Shown: positions 9,681-19,149, counted from the stretch's first letter. The stretch: 64,000 nt of DNA from Persephonella sp. IF05-L8 (GCF_000703045.1 NZ_JNLJ01000001.1:62001-126000); one strand, 5' to 3'. A program made the numbers and translations. Notes: a model not told the origin generated them from the sequence alone.

Positions 9681-10682
9681 TTAAAAATTTTCTTTTATTA
9701 CCAGATAGATATAAATAATATAAAATATTCCCCCAAGTGTTAGCCCAAAGGGAATTAATCTCTTTTCGACATAAGAAATTATCAATGCAATAAATCCTGC
9801 AATAATTGCAAAAATACCAGATACAAGAGCAAGACCGGTAATATCCCATTGTGTGAAAACTATTCCCACTGAAACAGGAATAGTACTTTGAAAAACCATA
9901 GCTCCACTTATATTTCCTATAGCCAGAGTATCCTTCTTTCTTAATATCCAGAAAACACTGTTAACCTTTTCTGGTAATTCAGTTGCTACAGGTGCAACCA
10001 GTAAAGAAAATATAAGAGCAGGAACTCCTATAGCAACGCTAAGATGCTCCAGCCCTTTTATAAAGAGATGGGCTCCCATTATCATAATAATAAGGGCTAC
10101 AATAACCTGTAAACCTATTAAAAATACTGGTGGTTCCGGATTTTTAGGAGCAAAGTAAATATGCTCCACTTTTTCCATTTCTTGACTTTCTCCCCTTAAT
10201 GTGAGCATGACATATAAAACATAAATTCCAAGTAAGAATAAAGCTGTAAAAATCCTAAGAGTATGGTCTTCAAAAGGCACAATAAATAGGGCTACCGAGT
10301 AAGCAAAAAGGAAAAATACAATATCCCTTCTGAAACCTACGGTTTCCATATTAATTTCAAGCTCTCTTCTTTTAAGTAGGAAATGTCCTATTAAAACTGT
10401 TATTCCAACAAGGGGAAATGCCAGAGTGGATAACATGAATGGAGCCCCAAGTATTGCTCCTACTCCTATATCATGTCCCTGACTATGGCTAAAAAAGAAT
10501 ATAGCTATCATAGGTAGAATAGTTTCAGGTAGAGCTGTTCCAACTGCAGCCAGAACACTACCTGTAAAATTCTGGGATAAATTAAGCCTATCTCCTAAGG
10601 CTTCTATACCATTCGTAAAAAGTTCTGCTGACAGCAGAATTATAATGAGGCCTATAGAAAAAAGCAGTATATCTATAATCAT
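9681..10682 (-). CDS. sodium/calcium exchanger-family membrane protein
   Basis: 333 aa, almost wholly hydrophobic with about ten membrane segments. The two inverted alpha repeats of the CaCA superfamily are visible: AAVGTALPETILPMIAI near residue 50 and LLVAPVATELPEKVNSVFW near residue 230, each carrying the acidic residue that binds cation. The protein should exchange Ca2+ or another cation for Na+ or H+ across the inner membrane. The substrate is not readable from sequence. Its start overlaps the stop of rpsA by four bases, so the two are translationally coupled. Confidence 0.88.
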   Translation of the reverse strand: MIIDILLFSIGLIIILLSAELFTNGIEALGDRLNLSQNFTGSVLAAVGTALPETILPMIAIFFFSHSQGHDIGVGAILGAPFMLSTLAFPLVGITVLIGHFLLKRRELEINMETVGFRRDIVFFLFAYSVALFIVPFEDHTLRIFTALFLLGIYVLYVMLTLRGESQEMEKVEHIYFAPKNPEPPVFLIGLQVIVALIIMIMGAHLFIKGLEHLSVAIGVPALIFSLLVAPVATELPEKVNSVFWILRKKDTLAIGNISGAMVFQSTIPVSVGIVFTQWDITGLALVSGIFAIIAGFIALIISYVEKRLIPFGLTLGGIFYIIYIYLVIKENF

Positions 10683-12337
10683 TTAATTTTTAGCTCCTTA
10701 AGCTTATCTTTAAGCAATTCTCCAAGGGTTCCAAGTCCTTCTCCAGAAGGTTTAACCTTACTTAAAACCTCCTCTAACTCCTTTTTTTCTTTGTCTTTTT
10801 CAAGGGCTTTTATACTCAGGATTATATCTTTGCCCTTTATTTTTATAATTTTAGCCTCAACTTCCTGTCCCTTGGATAATTTATCACTTGGAATTTCTAT
10901 TTTTTCTTTTGATATCTGATTTACAGGAATGAACCCTTCTACTTCATCTGCAAGTTCAACAAAGGCTCCTCTATCTATCAATTTGATAACCTTTCCCTTT
11001 ACTATATCTCCAACTTTATGGGTTTTCAGGAATATTTCCCAAGGATTTTCTTTAAATTGTTTTAGGCCAAGTTTTATCCTGTTTCCTTCTCTGCCAAGAA
11101 CTTTGAATTTTTTAATGTTTTTACCTTTTAGCACCATAGAAATATTTTTAACCTTTGGGTTCCATGTGGCATCTATCAGATGAAGAACACCTTCCAGTTC
11201 ATTTCCAAGGTCTATAATTGCCATTTTTGTTTTGACCTCTTTGATTTTTCCTTCTACTTCGGAACCCTCTGGATTTTCTTCAAGGAATTTATCAACTGGA
11301 TGGGGCTGTGCCTGTTTTATGCTAAGTTTGAGCCTTCTATTATTTCTATCTAACTCAATAATCTTTGCCTGAACTTTTTGCCCGGGCTTGAATTTTTCTC
11401 TGTAAGAAAGGGGTTTTAAATGGTCAGTTTCCATTTTATAAATAAACCCTTCCAAATCACCGACTTTCACAACAATGCCGTAATCATTTATCTCCTTAAC
11501 AATTGCTTCAACTATATCCCCGACTTCTCTGTCAAACTCTGTCCATGGGTTTGGTTCAAGGTCTCTTTTTGAGAAAACAACTTTTTGGTTTTCCCTGTCT
11601 ATGCTTTTTACTTTAACTTCTATTTCGTTGCCAACTGATAACTCGTTTTGTAACTTTTTGTTTTTATCCCATGAGTATAAAGCCTGAGGTAGAAATCCAA
11701 AAACTATATTTTCAAGGGATAAAACTGCTCCTTTATCTGTAATTTTTACCACTTTTCCACGGACAACCTGCCCTTCCTGAAGAATATCAAATATTTCTTT
11801 TTTCTTTTTGTCTTCTTCTTCCTGGATAACCTGTTTTCTGGAAACAACTATATTTGGAGTTTTGCCTGTTTTTTCAAATTTCAGGATATATACATCAAAT
11901 TCTGCAGGTGGAAATTCTTCTCCTTTTTTTAAACCTGTTTCTGAAAATGGAAGATAAGCTCTTACACCTCCAAGGTCTACGAGAAAGCCCTTTGTGGCTT
12001 TTTTAATAAGTTTTGCCTTTATTTTAGAGTTTGAATTAAATGCATCTTCAACATTTTGTAATGCTTGCTGATAAAGAATAGGTTTTCTTGATATTACTGC
12101 ATAACCTTCTTTATTCCTTTTGCCTAAATATACGGCTTCTATCTCGTCTCCTTCTTGTAATCCCTGAACTTCTGAGGAGTTTATAACAACTTCTGTTTTT
12201 TGTCCAATGTCAACGAATGCAATATCATCCTGAATTTTTATAATTTTTCCTTTTATTTTTTCACCTTTTGAGTAGTAATGAATATTTGCTGTTTCTTCTT
12301 CAAGAAGTTTTTCAAATTCTGACTGGAAATTTTCCAT
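10679..12337 (-). CDS. rpsA: 30S ribosomal protein S1
   Basis: 552 aa with about six S1 (OB-fold) repeats, at roughly 20-80, 100-165, 185-255, 270-340, 355-420 and 440-505. Repeats 3, 4 and 6 have the familiar G-x-V-x-G-x-V/I start and a GFIP/GFLP/GFIY-type turn (GFLPQALY, GFIYKMET, GFIPVNQI). S1 binds mRNA at the 30S platform and helps initiation. The number of repeats matches the S1 of Gram-negative bacteria. The gene is preceded by an AT-rich 190-base gap, which probably holds its promoter, and is followed by the exchanger gene with a four-base overlap. Confidence 0.94.
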   Translation of the reverse strand: MENFQSEFEKLLEEETANIHYYSKGEKIKGKIIKIQDDIAFVDIGQKTEVVINSSEVQGLQEGDEIEAVYLGKRNKEGYAVISRKPILYQQALQNVEDAFNSNSKIKAKLIKKATKGFLVDLGGVRAYLPFSETGLKKGEEFPPAEFDVYILKFEKTGKTPNIVVSRKQVIQEEEDKKKKEIFDILQEGQVVRGKVVKITDKGAVLSLENIVFGFLPQALYSWDKNKKLQNELSVGNEIEVKVKSIDRENQKVVFSKRDLEPNPWTEFDREVGDIVEAIVKEINDYGIVVKVGDLEGFIYKMETDHLKPLSYREKFKPGQKVQAKIIELDRNNRRLKLSIKQAQPHPVDKFLEENPEGSEVEGKIKEVKTKMAIIDLGNELEGVLHLIDATWNPKVKNISMVLKGKNIKKFKVLGREGNRIKLGLKQFKENPWEIFLKTHKVGDIVKGKVIKLIDRGAFVELADEVEGFIPVNQISKEKIEIPSDKLSKGQEVEAKIIKIKGKDIILSIKALEKDKEKKELEEVLSKVKPSGEGLGTLGELLKDKLKELKIK

Positions 12338-12530
12338 AATTTAAGACCTCTAATTTGATATTAATAGCTAAACTAAAATTTTATCATTTTTTTTGTTAAC
12401 TATGAAACCATAGTTTTAGATATTTTTTATTTTTGTAATTTCTGTATTACCTGCTGGTTGTTTTCAAGATTAAAATAATAATATAATTAATTATAATTAA
12501 TATAATTAAAATATGTTTTGGGGGAGCACA

Positions 12531-12854
12531 ATGAAAATACTTTTAATACTGGTTTTAGTTTTTCTTTTTTGGTTCCCAGTTACTAAAGCAGATGAGTTCT
12601 GTTCAGAGGGTAATATCTGTATAGTATCTAAAGATTGTATTGGCTTTATAAATAAAGACTTAATCACAGATGACCCTAAAAAACAAAAAGAGCTGTTAAA
12701 ACAAAGATTAGCCAGAAATTTTAAACCTGGAGAACGTGTAAAAGTTCTATCAAGTGATTTTTTCTGGTATAGGGCCTTTGTTGAACTTCTGGAACCAGAA
12801 AAAAACAAAAATAAATACTGGATAGATAGCAGATGCCTAATACTAAATGATTAA
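12531..12854 (+). CDS. small secreted protein, possible SH3-like fold
   Basis: 107 aa. Start chosen at the ATG of MKILLILV because GGGGGAG lies just upstream; an in-frame ATG six codons earlier lacks a site. Residues 1-20 form a signal peptide (LVLVFLFWFPVTKA-DE). Mature residues include three cysteines (in EFCSEGNIC and DSRC, plus one in DCIG), and a segment GERVKVLSSDFFWYRAFVELLE that resembles the beta strands of bacterial SH3 domains. The family is not recognised; a periplasmic role is expected. It converges on motB with a five-base gap. The AT-rich 12338-12530 stretch upstream holds divergent promoters for this gene and rpsA but no clear consensus. Confidence 0.7.
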   Translation: MKILLILVLVFLFWFPVTKADEFCSEGNICIVSKDCIGFINKDLITDDPKKQKELLKQRLARNFKPGERVKVLSSDFFWYRAFVELLEPEKNKNKYWIDSRCLILND

Positions 12855-12859
12855 TCTAT

Positions 12860-13573
12860 CTAATTTTCTTTATGAAAAGAGTTGTTTTTCTTTTCTTTCA
12901 TTAGGTCATTTCTCTGGGTTTTGACTTTTATTATTATTTCAACTCTGTCGTTTCTTCTTCTTAGAAGAGGATGGTTCCATGTATAGAGTGGCTTTGTATT
13001 TCCGTAGCCTGTAGCTGATATTTTTTTAGGGTCAACACCATTCTTAATCAGAAATTCTGCCACATTAACAGCTCTTTCAATTGAGAGTTTCCACGGGTCA
13101 ATCCCTTTAGGAACATCTATATCTGTATGCCCTTCAATAAGGATTTCTGTTTCATTTTTAGATAAACCTTTTAGAACTTTTGCTATCTGTTTTAGAGCTT
13201 CTTTTGCTTTATCTGTTAGCTGGGCACTTCCAGGTTTAAAAATAATATCATTAAACAACCGAACTATAACATAATCCTCAATTACTTCAATCTGATAGGC
13301 ATGAACAGGTAAAACTCTTTTTATTCTTTCCTTAAGGGATAAAGCCATATCCTTAGGTAATAAACTGATTGGAGGTAATAATGCAGTTGTTTTTGTGTAT
13401 TGAAGAACTTTCTCCCCCTGAAAATACCACAAAAATTTCATTAATTTTTTTATATCAAGGACAGACATTGAGTACAAAAGAATAAAGAATGTAAGTAGTA
13501 GTGACATCAAATCACTGAAGCTTATTAACCAAGCCGGTGCACTGGGACATTCCTCTTTTTTCTTTCTTGGCAT
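12860..13573 (-). CDS. motB: flagellar motor stator protein MotB, paralog 2
   Basis: 237 aa. The short cytoplasmic start (MPRKKKEE) is followed by one membrane helix (about 14-40) with the essential proton/sodium-carrying Asp in ISFSDLMSLLLTFF. The periplasmic OmpA-like domain (about 105-225) binds peptidoglycan and shows LIEGHTDIDVP, LSIERAVNVAEFL and ATGYGNTKP. It should pair with MotA in the stator ring. It follows the other motB by 12 bases and ends 5 bases from the convergent small gene. Aquifex also carries one motA with two motB genes, reported as sodium driven. Confidence 0.92.
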   Translation of the reverse strand: MPRKKKEECPSAPAWLISFSDLMSLLLTFFILLYSMSVLDIKKLMKFLWYFQGEKVLQYTKTTALLPPISLLPKDMALSLKERIKRVLPVHAYQIEVIEDYVIVRLFNDIIFKPGSAQLTDKAKEALKQIAKVLKGLSKNETEILIEGHTDIDVPKGIDPWKLSIERAVNVAEFLIKNGVDPKKISATGYGNTKPLYTWNHPLLRRRNDRVEIIIKVKTQRNDLMKEKKNNSFHKEN

Positions 13574-13585
13574 TTTTAATCCTTT

Positions 13586-14284
13586 TTATGAAGCATTTAT
13601 AACAAATTCAACCCTTCTGTTTTTAGCTCTGCCCTGTGGTGTGTTATTTGGTGCAATGGGTCTGTAAGGTCCGTATCCTCTGGCAGCCATATATTTTTCT
13701 GGATATCCACACTGCCTAAAAAGTTTTAAAATACTTAAAGCTCTAAGGGCAGAAAGCTCAAGATTTGATTTATACTTGCCACTTCTGATGGGGATGTTAT
13801 CTGTATGCCCTTCAATTATTACTGTAAAATTAGCTTTCTTGAGACTTTTACATATCTCAAGTATAAGTGGAACTACTTGTGGGTATGGTGCTTCACTTCC
13901 AGGTGGAAAAATCTTATCAGTATTTAATCTAAATCTGATAATACTTCCATGCTGGATAACATCAGCATCTATACCAGCTTTTTTTAATTTTTGCTGGATA
14001 TCAAGCAATGCCTTTGTGAGCATTTTTCTTCTTTTGATTTTTGGATACATATCTGGAAGTTCTACAGGAACGTTGGATTGGTTAAGTAGTTTTTGCTCTA
14101 AAAATATTTTTCTACCTCCTAAACTCTCTGTAACACCTTTTATAACCATATGAAATCTTTCTAATGATATTGTTCCCATAGAGAATAGAAGAATAAAAAA
14201 GGTTAAAAGTAGTGACATAAGGTCGCCAAAACTTATAAGCCAGCCGGGTATTTTTTTACATTCCTCTTTTTTTTTACGTGCCAT
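13586..14284 (-). CDS. motB: flagellar motor stator protein MotB, paralog 1
   Basis: 232 aa, same design as the paralog just downstream: cytoplasmic start MARKKKEE, one membrane helix with the ion-carrying Asp (ISFGDLMSLLLTFF), then an OmpA-like peptidoglycan-binding domain with VIIEGHTDNIPI and ARGYGPYRPIAPN. The linker between helix and OmpA domain differs strongly from the second copy, so the two may be used in different stators or together. Its ATG overlaps the motA stop (TAATG), showing translational coupling motA-motB. Confidence 0.93.
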   Translation of the reverse strand: MARKKKEECKKIPGWLISFGDLMSLLLTFFILLFSMGTISLERFHMVIKGVTESLGGRKIFLEQKLLNQSNVPVELPDMYPKIKRRKMLTKALLDIQQKLKKAGIDADVIQHGSIIRFRLNTDKIFPPGSEAPYPQVVPLILEICKSLKKANFTVIIEGHTDNIPIRSGKYKSNLELSALRALSILKLFRQCGYPEKYMAARGYGPYRPIAPNNTPQGRAKNRRVEFVINAS

Positions 14285-15048
14285 TACCCTTCTTCTCCGG
14301 CTTTAACGCCAAGTAGAGACATAAGTTTAGCTCTGAGGACGTTAGGGTTAGTTCCACTATTGATAGCCTCTATAGTCAGTATATAACTTTCTTTCATCAG
14401 CAGGGACAGGTCTTTGTAATATTTTAGTTTTTTGGATACAGGCACACATAAAACGTTTGCAAGAACAGCACCGTAAAGGGTGGTAATCATCGCAACAGCC
14501 ATACCGGGACCCAGTGCAGATGGGTCGTTCAGGTTTTGCAGCATCTGGATAAGACCAATCAATGTTCCTATCATCCCGAAAGCTGGAAACAACTCTCCTA
14601 ACGCTTCCCAGATAGCAACTTCTGTGGATAAATCCTGGTCTATTTTCATAAGGGCTGTATCTGCATTACTTTTAATCTCTTCTATATCCTGACCATCTAT
14701 AAGCATTCTCATTAAATCCCCAAAAAATGGGTCTTTTTCATAAAAATTGTCTATATCTGATTCCAATGCCAGAATTCCATTTTTTCTGGCTTTGTTAACC
14801 ACATCAACAAGAAAATCTATATGCTCAACAGGGTCAGGAAGTCCTGGCTTAAATGCTTTCAAAATAGCTTTAAGCCCTGTTATCATCTCTTTAAGAGGAT
14901 AAGATGCAAGGGATGCTGCAAGTCCTCCACCTACAACTATAAGTAATGAAGGTATATTTACAAAAGCGAGAGGACTTCCACCAAGAGCTATAGAGATTAC
15001 CAGTAGAAGAAAAGCACCAATAATACCAATAAGTGTGGCTATATCCAA
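14284..15048 (-). CDS. motA: flagellar motor stator protein MotA
   Basis: 254 aa inner-membrane protein with four predicted membrane segments: two near the N-terminus (about 3-22 and 28-50) and two near 150-205. The conserved AFGMIGTLIGLIQML and TTLYGAVLANVLCVP segments are characteristic of MotA/PomA. It forms the stator with MotB and converts ion flow into flagellar rotation. It is the first of the motA-motB-motB set and follows a PilZ-domain gene by 11 bases, a link expected for a c-di-GMP-controlled motor. No other flagellar genes are present in the window. Confidence 0.95.
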   Translation of the reverse strand: MDIATLIGIIGAFLLLVISIALGGSPLAFVNIPSLLIVVGGGLAASLASYPLKEMITGLKAILKAFKPGLPDPVEHIDFLVDVVNKARKNGILALESDIDNFYEKDPFFGDLMRMLIDGQDIEEIKSNADTALMKIDQDLSTEVAIWEALGELFPAFGMIGTLIGLIQMLQNLNDPSALGPGMAVAMITTLYGAVLANVLCVPVSKKLKYYKDLSLLMKESYILTIEAINSGTNPNVLRAKLMSLLGVKAGEEG

Positions 15049-15059
15049 GGTTATCCTCT

Positions 15060-16115
15060 CTACTCAAATAATTTTAGTCGTCGGTATTCTCTTAATAATT
15101 TCTGTTGCTCTGCCTGAACAAACTTTATAATGAAATTCCTGTCGCTTCCCTTAAGATTTCTAAATTCTACTCCATAACAGATGTTTTTCCCTGCTTCTCT
15201 TATGTTCTTTATAACAGCTTCTACAGGTATTTGTACATCTTCAAACTTAAGTGTTATATGAATTTCTGCTCCTATATTCATTTTTAAATTCCTGGCCTCT
15301 CTTATAGGAATACAAAAGCCTAATCCGTCAATACTAATATCGGTTGTTTTGAGCTCTTTTTTTACCTTATTTCCATTAATGTCATAAACAGTTAATACCA
15401 GTGGAATTTCTTTTTTTACTCTAAAATCTCTCCTACGTTGGATTTGGAGGAATTTAAATGTATGGGGGATTTTTATTATGTATTTTCCATCTTCCTCAAA
15501 AATTTCCTGTACATTACCATCAATCAAATAGACTGCATCATCCTCTCTTATGAACTTTATCTTTACATTATCTCCTTCTTTAAAAGGGAATGGGGGTTTT
15601 TGGTCTATTAAATACCAGTACATATATTTTTCATCTTTATCATAAAGAGCTACAGGAAAAGTTCTATTGTGGTAAATAAGATTTCCTGTCTGAAATAGGT
15701 CTATATCTTTTGTTGATATAAGGGGTATAAATGGGGGTAGTTTATCAAATCCCAGCTTCTTTCTCATATTTTTTATAAGTTTTTCATCAAAATCAGGATT
15801 GTCTTCTATATAAGCCTGCACCACCTTTTCAAATGGGGCTTTATATTCAAGAACCAGAAAAGGGTCTTTATGGGTTTTGTGAGAGTATTCCCAGAGAATT
15901 TCCAGTTCTTTTCGTGTTAAACCATAGGCTTCACCATTTCTGAAAAATAGTCTTTTCATATATCTCTGGGAGATAAATTCCTCAAACTTCTCCCAGAAAA
16001 ACAGAAAAAAAGCAATTAAAACGAAAATAAGAATTACTATAAAAACTGCTATAAGATTTACATGTTCTATTGTTGTTTTAAATGCGTCAACAACAATATT
16101 TACCCTTTCATCCAC
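15060..16115 (-). CDS. membrane-anchored PilZ-domain protein
   Basis: 351 aa. One membrane helix lies near residues 20-45, followed by a cytoplasmic region. A YcgR-like middle domain (about 150-215) precedes a C-terminal PilZ domain whose c-di-GMP motifs are intact: RRRDFRVKK and DISIDGLGF (DxSxxG). Such proteins bind c-di-GMP and slow or steer flagella, or tune other surface functions. Its place directly upstream of motA suggests motor control; this is inference. The transmembrane anchor is unlike soluble YcgR. Confidence 0.85.
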   Translation of the reverse strand: MDERVNIVVDAFKTTIEHVNLIAVFIVILIFVLIAFFLFFWEKFEEFISQRYMKRLFFRNGEAYGLTRKELEILWEYSHKTHKDPFLVLEYKAPFEKVVQAYIEDNPDFDEKLIKNMRKKLGFDKLPPFIPLISTKDIDLFQTGNLIYHNRTFPVALYDKDEKYMYWYLIDQKPPFPFKEGDNVKIKFIREDDAVYLIDGNVQEIFEEDGKYIIKIPHTFKFLQIQRRRDFRVKKEIPLVLTVYDINGNKVKKELKTTDISIDGLGFCIPIREARNLKMNIGAEIHITLKFEDVQIPVEAVIKNIREAGKNICYGVEFRNLKGSDRNFIIKFVQAEQQKLLREYRRLKLFE

Positions 16116-16150
16116 ACTTTACTCCAGACTGGTAAGAAATAGGTTTTTAA

Positions 16151-17005
16151 CTATTTCGTAATTTCCTGAATTTTCTCAACAACTTCCTTTATTATCCAGT
16201 CTGGAGTGGATGCTCCTGCTGATACTCCTATATTTTCAGCATTTTCAAACCATTCTGGTTGAAGTTCATCTGCTTTTTCTACATGATATGTGTTTGGATT
16301 AAGGGCTTTTGATATCTGGGCAAGTCTTCTGGTATTTCCACTATGTTTTCCACCAATAATAATCATTACATCAACTTCTTTTGCCAGTTTTTTTACCTCT
16401 TCCTGACGGACAGATGTAGCATCGCATATTGTATTGAACACCTTGAGCTCTTCAACATTTGAAGCTATATATCCAACGGCTTCTTCAAAGAATTCTTCAT
16501 TCTGGGTTGTCTGGGCTACAACACCGACTTTATTTCTTTTGGGAAATTTTCTAATAAGGTCTTCCATATTTTCTACAACAATTCCTTTTCCTCCAACCTC
16601 TTCAAGATGCCCAAGAATTCCGATAACTTCAGGGTGTCCTTCCTCTCCAATAATAACCACATAATATCCTTCCTCAACAAGCTGACGAACCTTTTCATGG
16701 ACTTTTTTAACAAATGGACAGGTGGCATCAATAACATTGACACCCAGCTCCTGTAGTTTTCTTTCTGTAGAAGGTGGAACACCATGGGAACGAATTAGAA
16801 TTGTATCCCCTGCCTTTAATTCATCATAGCTGCCAAGCTCTCTCACATTCAGGCTTTCAAGAAACTGGACAACCTGTTTGTTATGGATTATTGGACCATT
16901 TGTGTATGCTTTACCATATTTTTTTCCTGCCTCAATAGCACTATCAACGGCTATCTTAACCCCAAAACAAAATCCTGCTGTTTCTGCAACTTTTATGTTA
17001 GCCAT
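16151..17005 (-). CDS. ispH: 4-hydroxy-3-methylbut-2-enyl diphosphate reductase
   Basis: 284 aa, the last MEP-pathway enzyme, giving isopentenyl and dimethylallyl diphosphate. The three cysteines that hold the 4Fe-4S cluster are in AGFCFGVK, DATCPFV and NTICDAT. Substrate-binding motifs IRSHGVPP, GEEGHPEVIG and SAGASTPDWI are present. The protein is soluble and oxygen sensitive. The gene lies 12 bases downstream of a plsC-type ORF region and upstream of the PilZ gene. A short-form IspH with no S1 extension. Confidence 0.97.
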   Translation of the reverse strand: MANIKVAETAGFCFGVKIAVDSAIEAGKKYGKAYTNGPIIHNKQVVQFLESLNVRELGSYDELKAGDTILIRSHGVPPSTERKLQELGVNVIDATCPFVKKVHEKVRQLVEEGYYVVIIGEEGHPEVIGILGHLEEVGGKGIVVENMEDLIRKFPKRNKVGVVAQTTQNEEFFEEAVGYIASNVEELKVFNTICDATSVRQEEVKKLAKEVDVMIIIGGKHSGNTRRLAQISKALNPNTYHVEKADELQPEWFENAENIGVSAGASTPDWIIKEVVEKIQEITK

Positions 17006-17017
17006 GCTTATCTCCTC

Positions 17018-17623
17018 CTATAGCTTTTTAATTTCTTCCATTATATACTCTGCGATTTCCATATATTCTTTATCTTTATCTATTTTCAATGGTTTTCCAA
17101 ACTTTATTTTTATCGGGCTTTTCCATATTTTTGGAAAACTGCTTCCCACAGGCATGACAAGGTCTGTTCCTTCTATTCTAACAGGGACAACTCCTCCTGA
17201 TGTTTTGGATACAAGAAGTCCAACACCACTCTGGGGTTTTCTGAACTGACCTGGTTTTGCCCTTGTTCCTTCAGGAAAAATACCAATGCAATAGCCATTA
17301 TTAACCAGTTCTATAGCCTTCTTTAAAGCTCCTATATCCCTTGTTGTTCTTTTTACAGGAATTGCTCCTGCTTTTCTGATAATCCAGCTTAAAACAGGAA
17401 TTTTGAATAATTCATGTTTTGCCATAAAAAATATGGGTCTTGGGGATATCGTGTTTAGAACAAAAGGGTCAAGATTACTCCTGTGGTTTGCAGCAAGGAT
17501 ACATCCACCTTCCTTTGGAACATTCTCTATCCCTTCTACCGATATCCTAAAGATTAGCCTAAATATCGGCCTTATTAAAAACCAGAGTTTATATCCAAGT
17601 TTAGAGTATTCAAAGTTTTCCAT
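17018..17623 (-). CDS. plsC: 1-acyl-sn-glycerol-3-phosphate acyltransferase
   Basis: 201 aa when started at the ATG of MENFEYSK. A longer frame reaches 36 codons upstream but would overlap the preceding glycosylase gene, and AAAGGG lies just before the inner ATG. PlsC motifs are present: AANHRSNLDPF (the HX4D acyltransferase box), FPEGTRAKPG and VPVRIEGT. The enzyme adds the second acyl chain to make phosphatidic acid at the inner membrane. A hydrophobic stretch at about 10-30 fits membrane association. It is followed 12 bases later by ispH. Confidence 0.92.
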   Translation of the reverse strand: MENFEYSKLGYKLWFLIRPIFRLIFRISVEGIENVPKEGGCILAANHRSNLDPFVLNTISPRPIFFMAKHELFKIPVLSWIIRKAGAIPVKRTTRDIGALKKAIELVNNGYCIGIFPEGTRAKPGQFRKPQSGVGLLVSKTSGGVVPVRIEGTDLVMPVGSSFPKIWKSPIKIKFGKPLKIDKDKEYMEIAEYIMEEIKKL

Positions 17624-17664
17624 TTTTTTAACCCTTTGCCTAAAAATTATATTAATTATCTTTT

Positions 17665-18303
17665 TTATTTCAAATTCTGCTGGCAGATATTCTTTATAGG
17701 GCAGTTTCCACATACAGGTTTTTTCTTGCAATAATTCTTCCCAAGTTCAACTATCAGGGCATGATATTCTTTGTAGATTTCTAAATCTTGAGGAATATTA
17801 TCTGTTATTAATTTTTGTAGCTGAGGATATTTAATTTTTGAGCTATTTATAATACCAGCACGATAAAATAACCTTTTTGTATATGCATCAACCACAAAAT
17901 AAGGTCTATCAAGTCCATAAAGGAGGATACTGTCTGCAGTTTCTTCCCCTATACCCTTTAGGGATAATAAAAAATCCCTTGTTATATCCTCCCTTGGTTT
18001 ATTTTTTACCGCATTCACAAAATTTTTGATATATCCTGCTTTTTGTCTGTAAAATCCTGCCGGTTTTATTAGTTTTTCAAGTTTTTTTGTTTCCACATCT
18101 GTAAGGACATCCCATTCAAGCAGATTTTCCTTTATCAAATTTTCAATAGCTTTTTCAACATTTGACCAGTTTGTATTCTGGGTCAGAATTGCTCCAATGG
18201 AAACTTCAAGAAATCTATCTACACCTTGATGAACAGGCCACCAGTTCTGATAACCGAAAGCCTTTAAAAGTTTTTTATAAATAGTAAAAATTTTGTTTTC
18301 CAT
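17665..18303 (-). CDS. HhH-GPD DNA glycosylase, MagIII-like (COG2231) with Fe-S motif
   Basis: 212 aa. The layout follows endonuclease III: a helix-hairpin-helix at 115-124 (LKGIGEETAD) and catalytic Asp139 (VVDAYTKRL). The lysine that gives EndoIII its lyase activity is replaced by Glu121, so a monofunctional glycosylase is expected. Segments GAILTQNTNW and KPAGFYRQKA match Helicobacter MagIII, a 3-methyladenine glycosylase. Unlike MagIII it ends in a cluster motif, C192-x5-C198-x2-C201-x5-C207, one residue shorter than EndoIII in the first gap. It should remove alkylated bases. A generic nth call is less likely. Confidence 0.85.
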   Translation of the reverse strand: MENKIFTIYKKLLKAFGYQNWWPVHQGVDRFLEVSIGAILTQNTNWSNVEKAIENLIKENLLEWDVLTDVETKKLEKLIKPAGFYRQKAGYIKNFVNAVKNKPREDITRDFLLSLKGIGEETADSILLYGLDRPYFVVDAYTKRLFYRAGIINSSKIKYPQLQKLITDNIPQDLEIYKEYHALIVELGKNYCKKKPVCGNCPIKNICQQNLK

Positions 18304-18396
18304 AAGCTAAAAATTTATAATAGTTTTATCCCATATTGCAATATTCAAAATAGAAATAAATTAATGACCTGAACAATTCAAGGAGGTGTTTCTTAG

Positions 18397-19149
18397 ATGG
18401 CTGGACATAGTAAATGGCACAATATAAGACACAAAAAAGCAAAACAGGACGCAAAAAGAGGACAGCTTTTTACAAAGCTTCTCAGGGAAATAACAGTTGC
18501 AGCAAGACAGGGTGGTGGTGACCCTGAATTTAATCCGAGGCTCAGGATTGCCATTGAAAAGGCTAAAAAAGCAAATATGCCTATTGAAAACATTGAAAGG
18601 GCAATCAAAAGAGGAACAGGTGAGTTAGAAGGTGTAAATTACGAAGAGGTTGTTTATGAAGGATACGGCCCTGAAGGTGTTGCTATTATAGTTGAATGTC
18701 TTACAGATAACAGAAACAGAACAACATCTGAAGTAAGACACCTGTTTACAAAGCACGGTGGAAACCTTGGTGCGTCTGGTTGTGTATCATTCCTGTTTGA
18801 AGAAAAAGGGATAATTCTCGTTCCTAAGGACAGTATTTCCGAGGAAGAACTGTTTGAGAAAGCAATAGAAGCAGGTGCAGAAGACCTTATAACCGATGAT
18901 GAAAACTACTATGAAGTCAGAACCGAACCTAAAGACCTGTATGCTGTTAAGGAAGCCCTTGAGAAAGAAGGAATTACCATAGAAAAAGCAGAAATTACAA
19001 GAATTCCAACAACAACTGTTGAAATTAAAGACCCTGAGACAGCACAAAAGCTTCTTAAACTCCTTGATGCTCTTGAAGATAGCGATGATGTTCAAAAAGT
19101 TTACTCAAACTTTGAAATGTCAGATGAACTGATAAATCAGGTGGCATGA
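18397..19149 (+). CDS. YebC/TACO1 family protein
   Basis: 250 aa, full length. The start [21 protein letters not shown] is diagnostic. These proteins act as transcription regulators in some bacteria, and recent work also links the family to ribosome stalling relief at polyproline. Three-domain layout is expected, with [19 protein letters not shown] in the middle domain. Shine-Dalgarno AAGGAGGTG lies 8-10 bases before the ATG. Its stop overlaps the start of ruvC (ATGA), a gene order common in bacteria. Confidence 0.96.
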   Translation: MAGHSKWHNIRHKKAKQDAKRGQLFTKLLREITVAARQGGGDPEFNPRLRIAIEKAKKANMPIENIERAIKRGTGELEGVNYEEVVYEGYGPEGVAIIVECLTDNRNRTTSEVRHLFTKHGGNLGASGCVSFLFEEKGIILVPKDSISEEELFEKAIEAGAEDLITDDENYYEVRTEPKDLYAVKEALEKEGITIEKAEITRIPTTTVEIKDPETAQKLLKLLDALEDSDDVQKVYSNFEMSDELINQVA

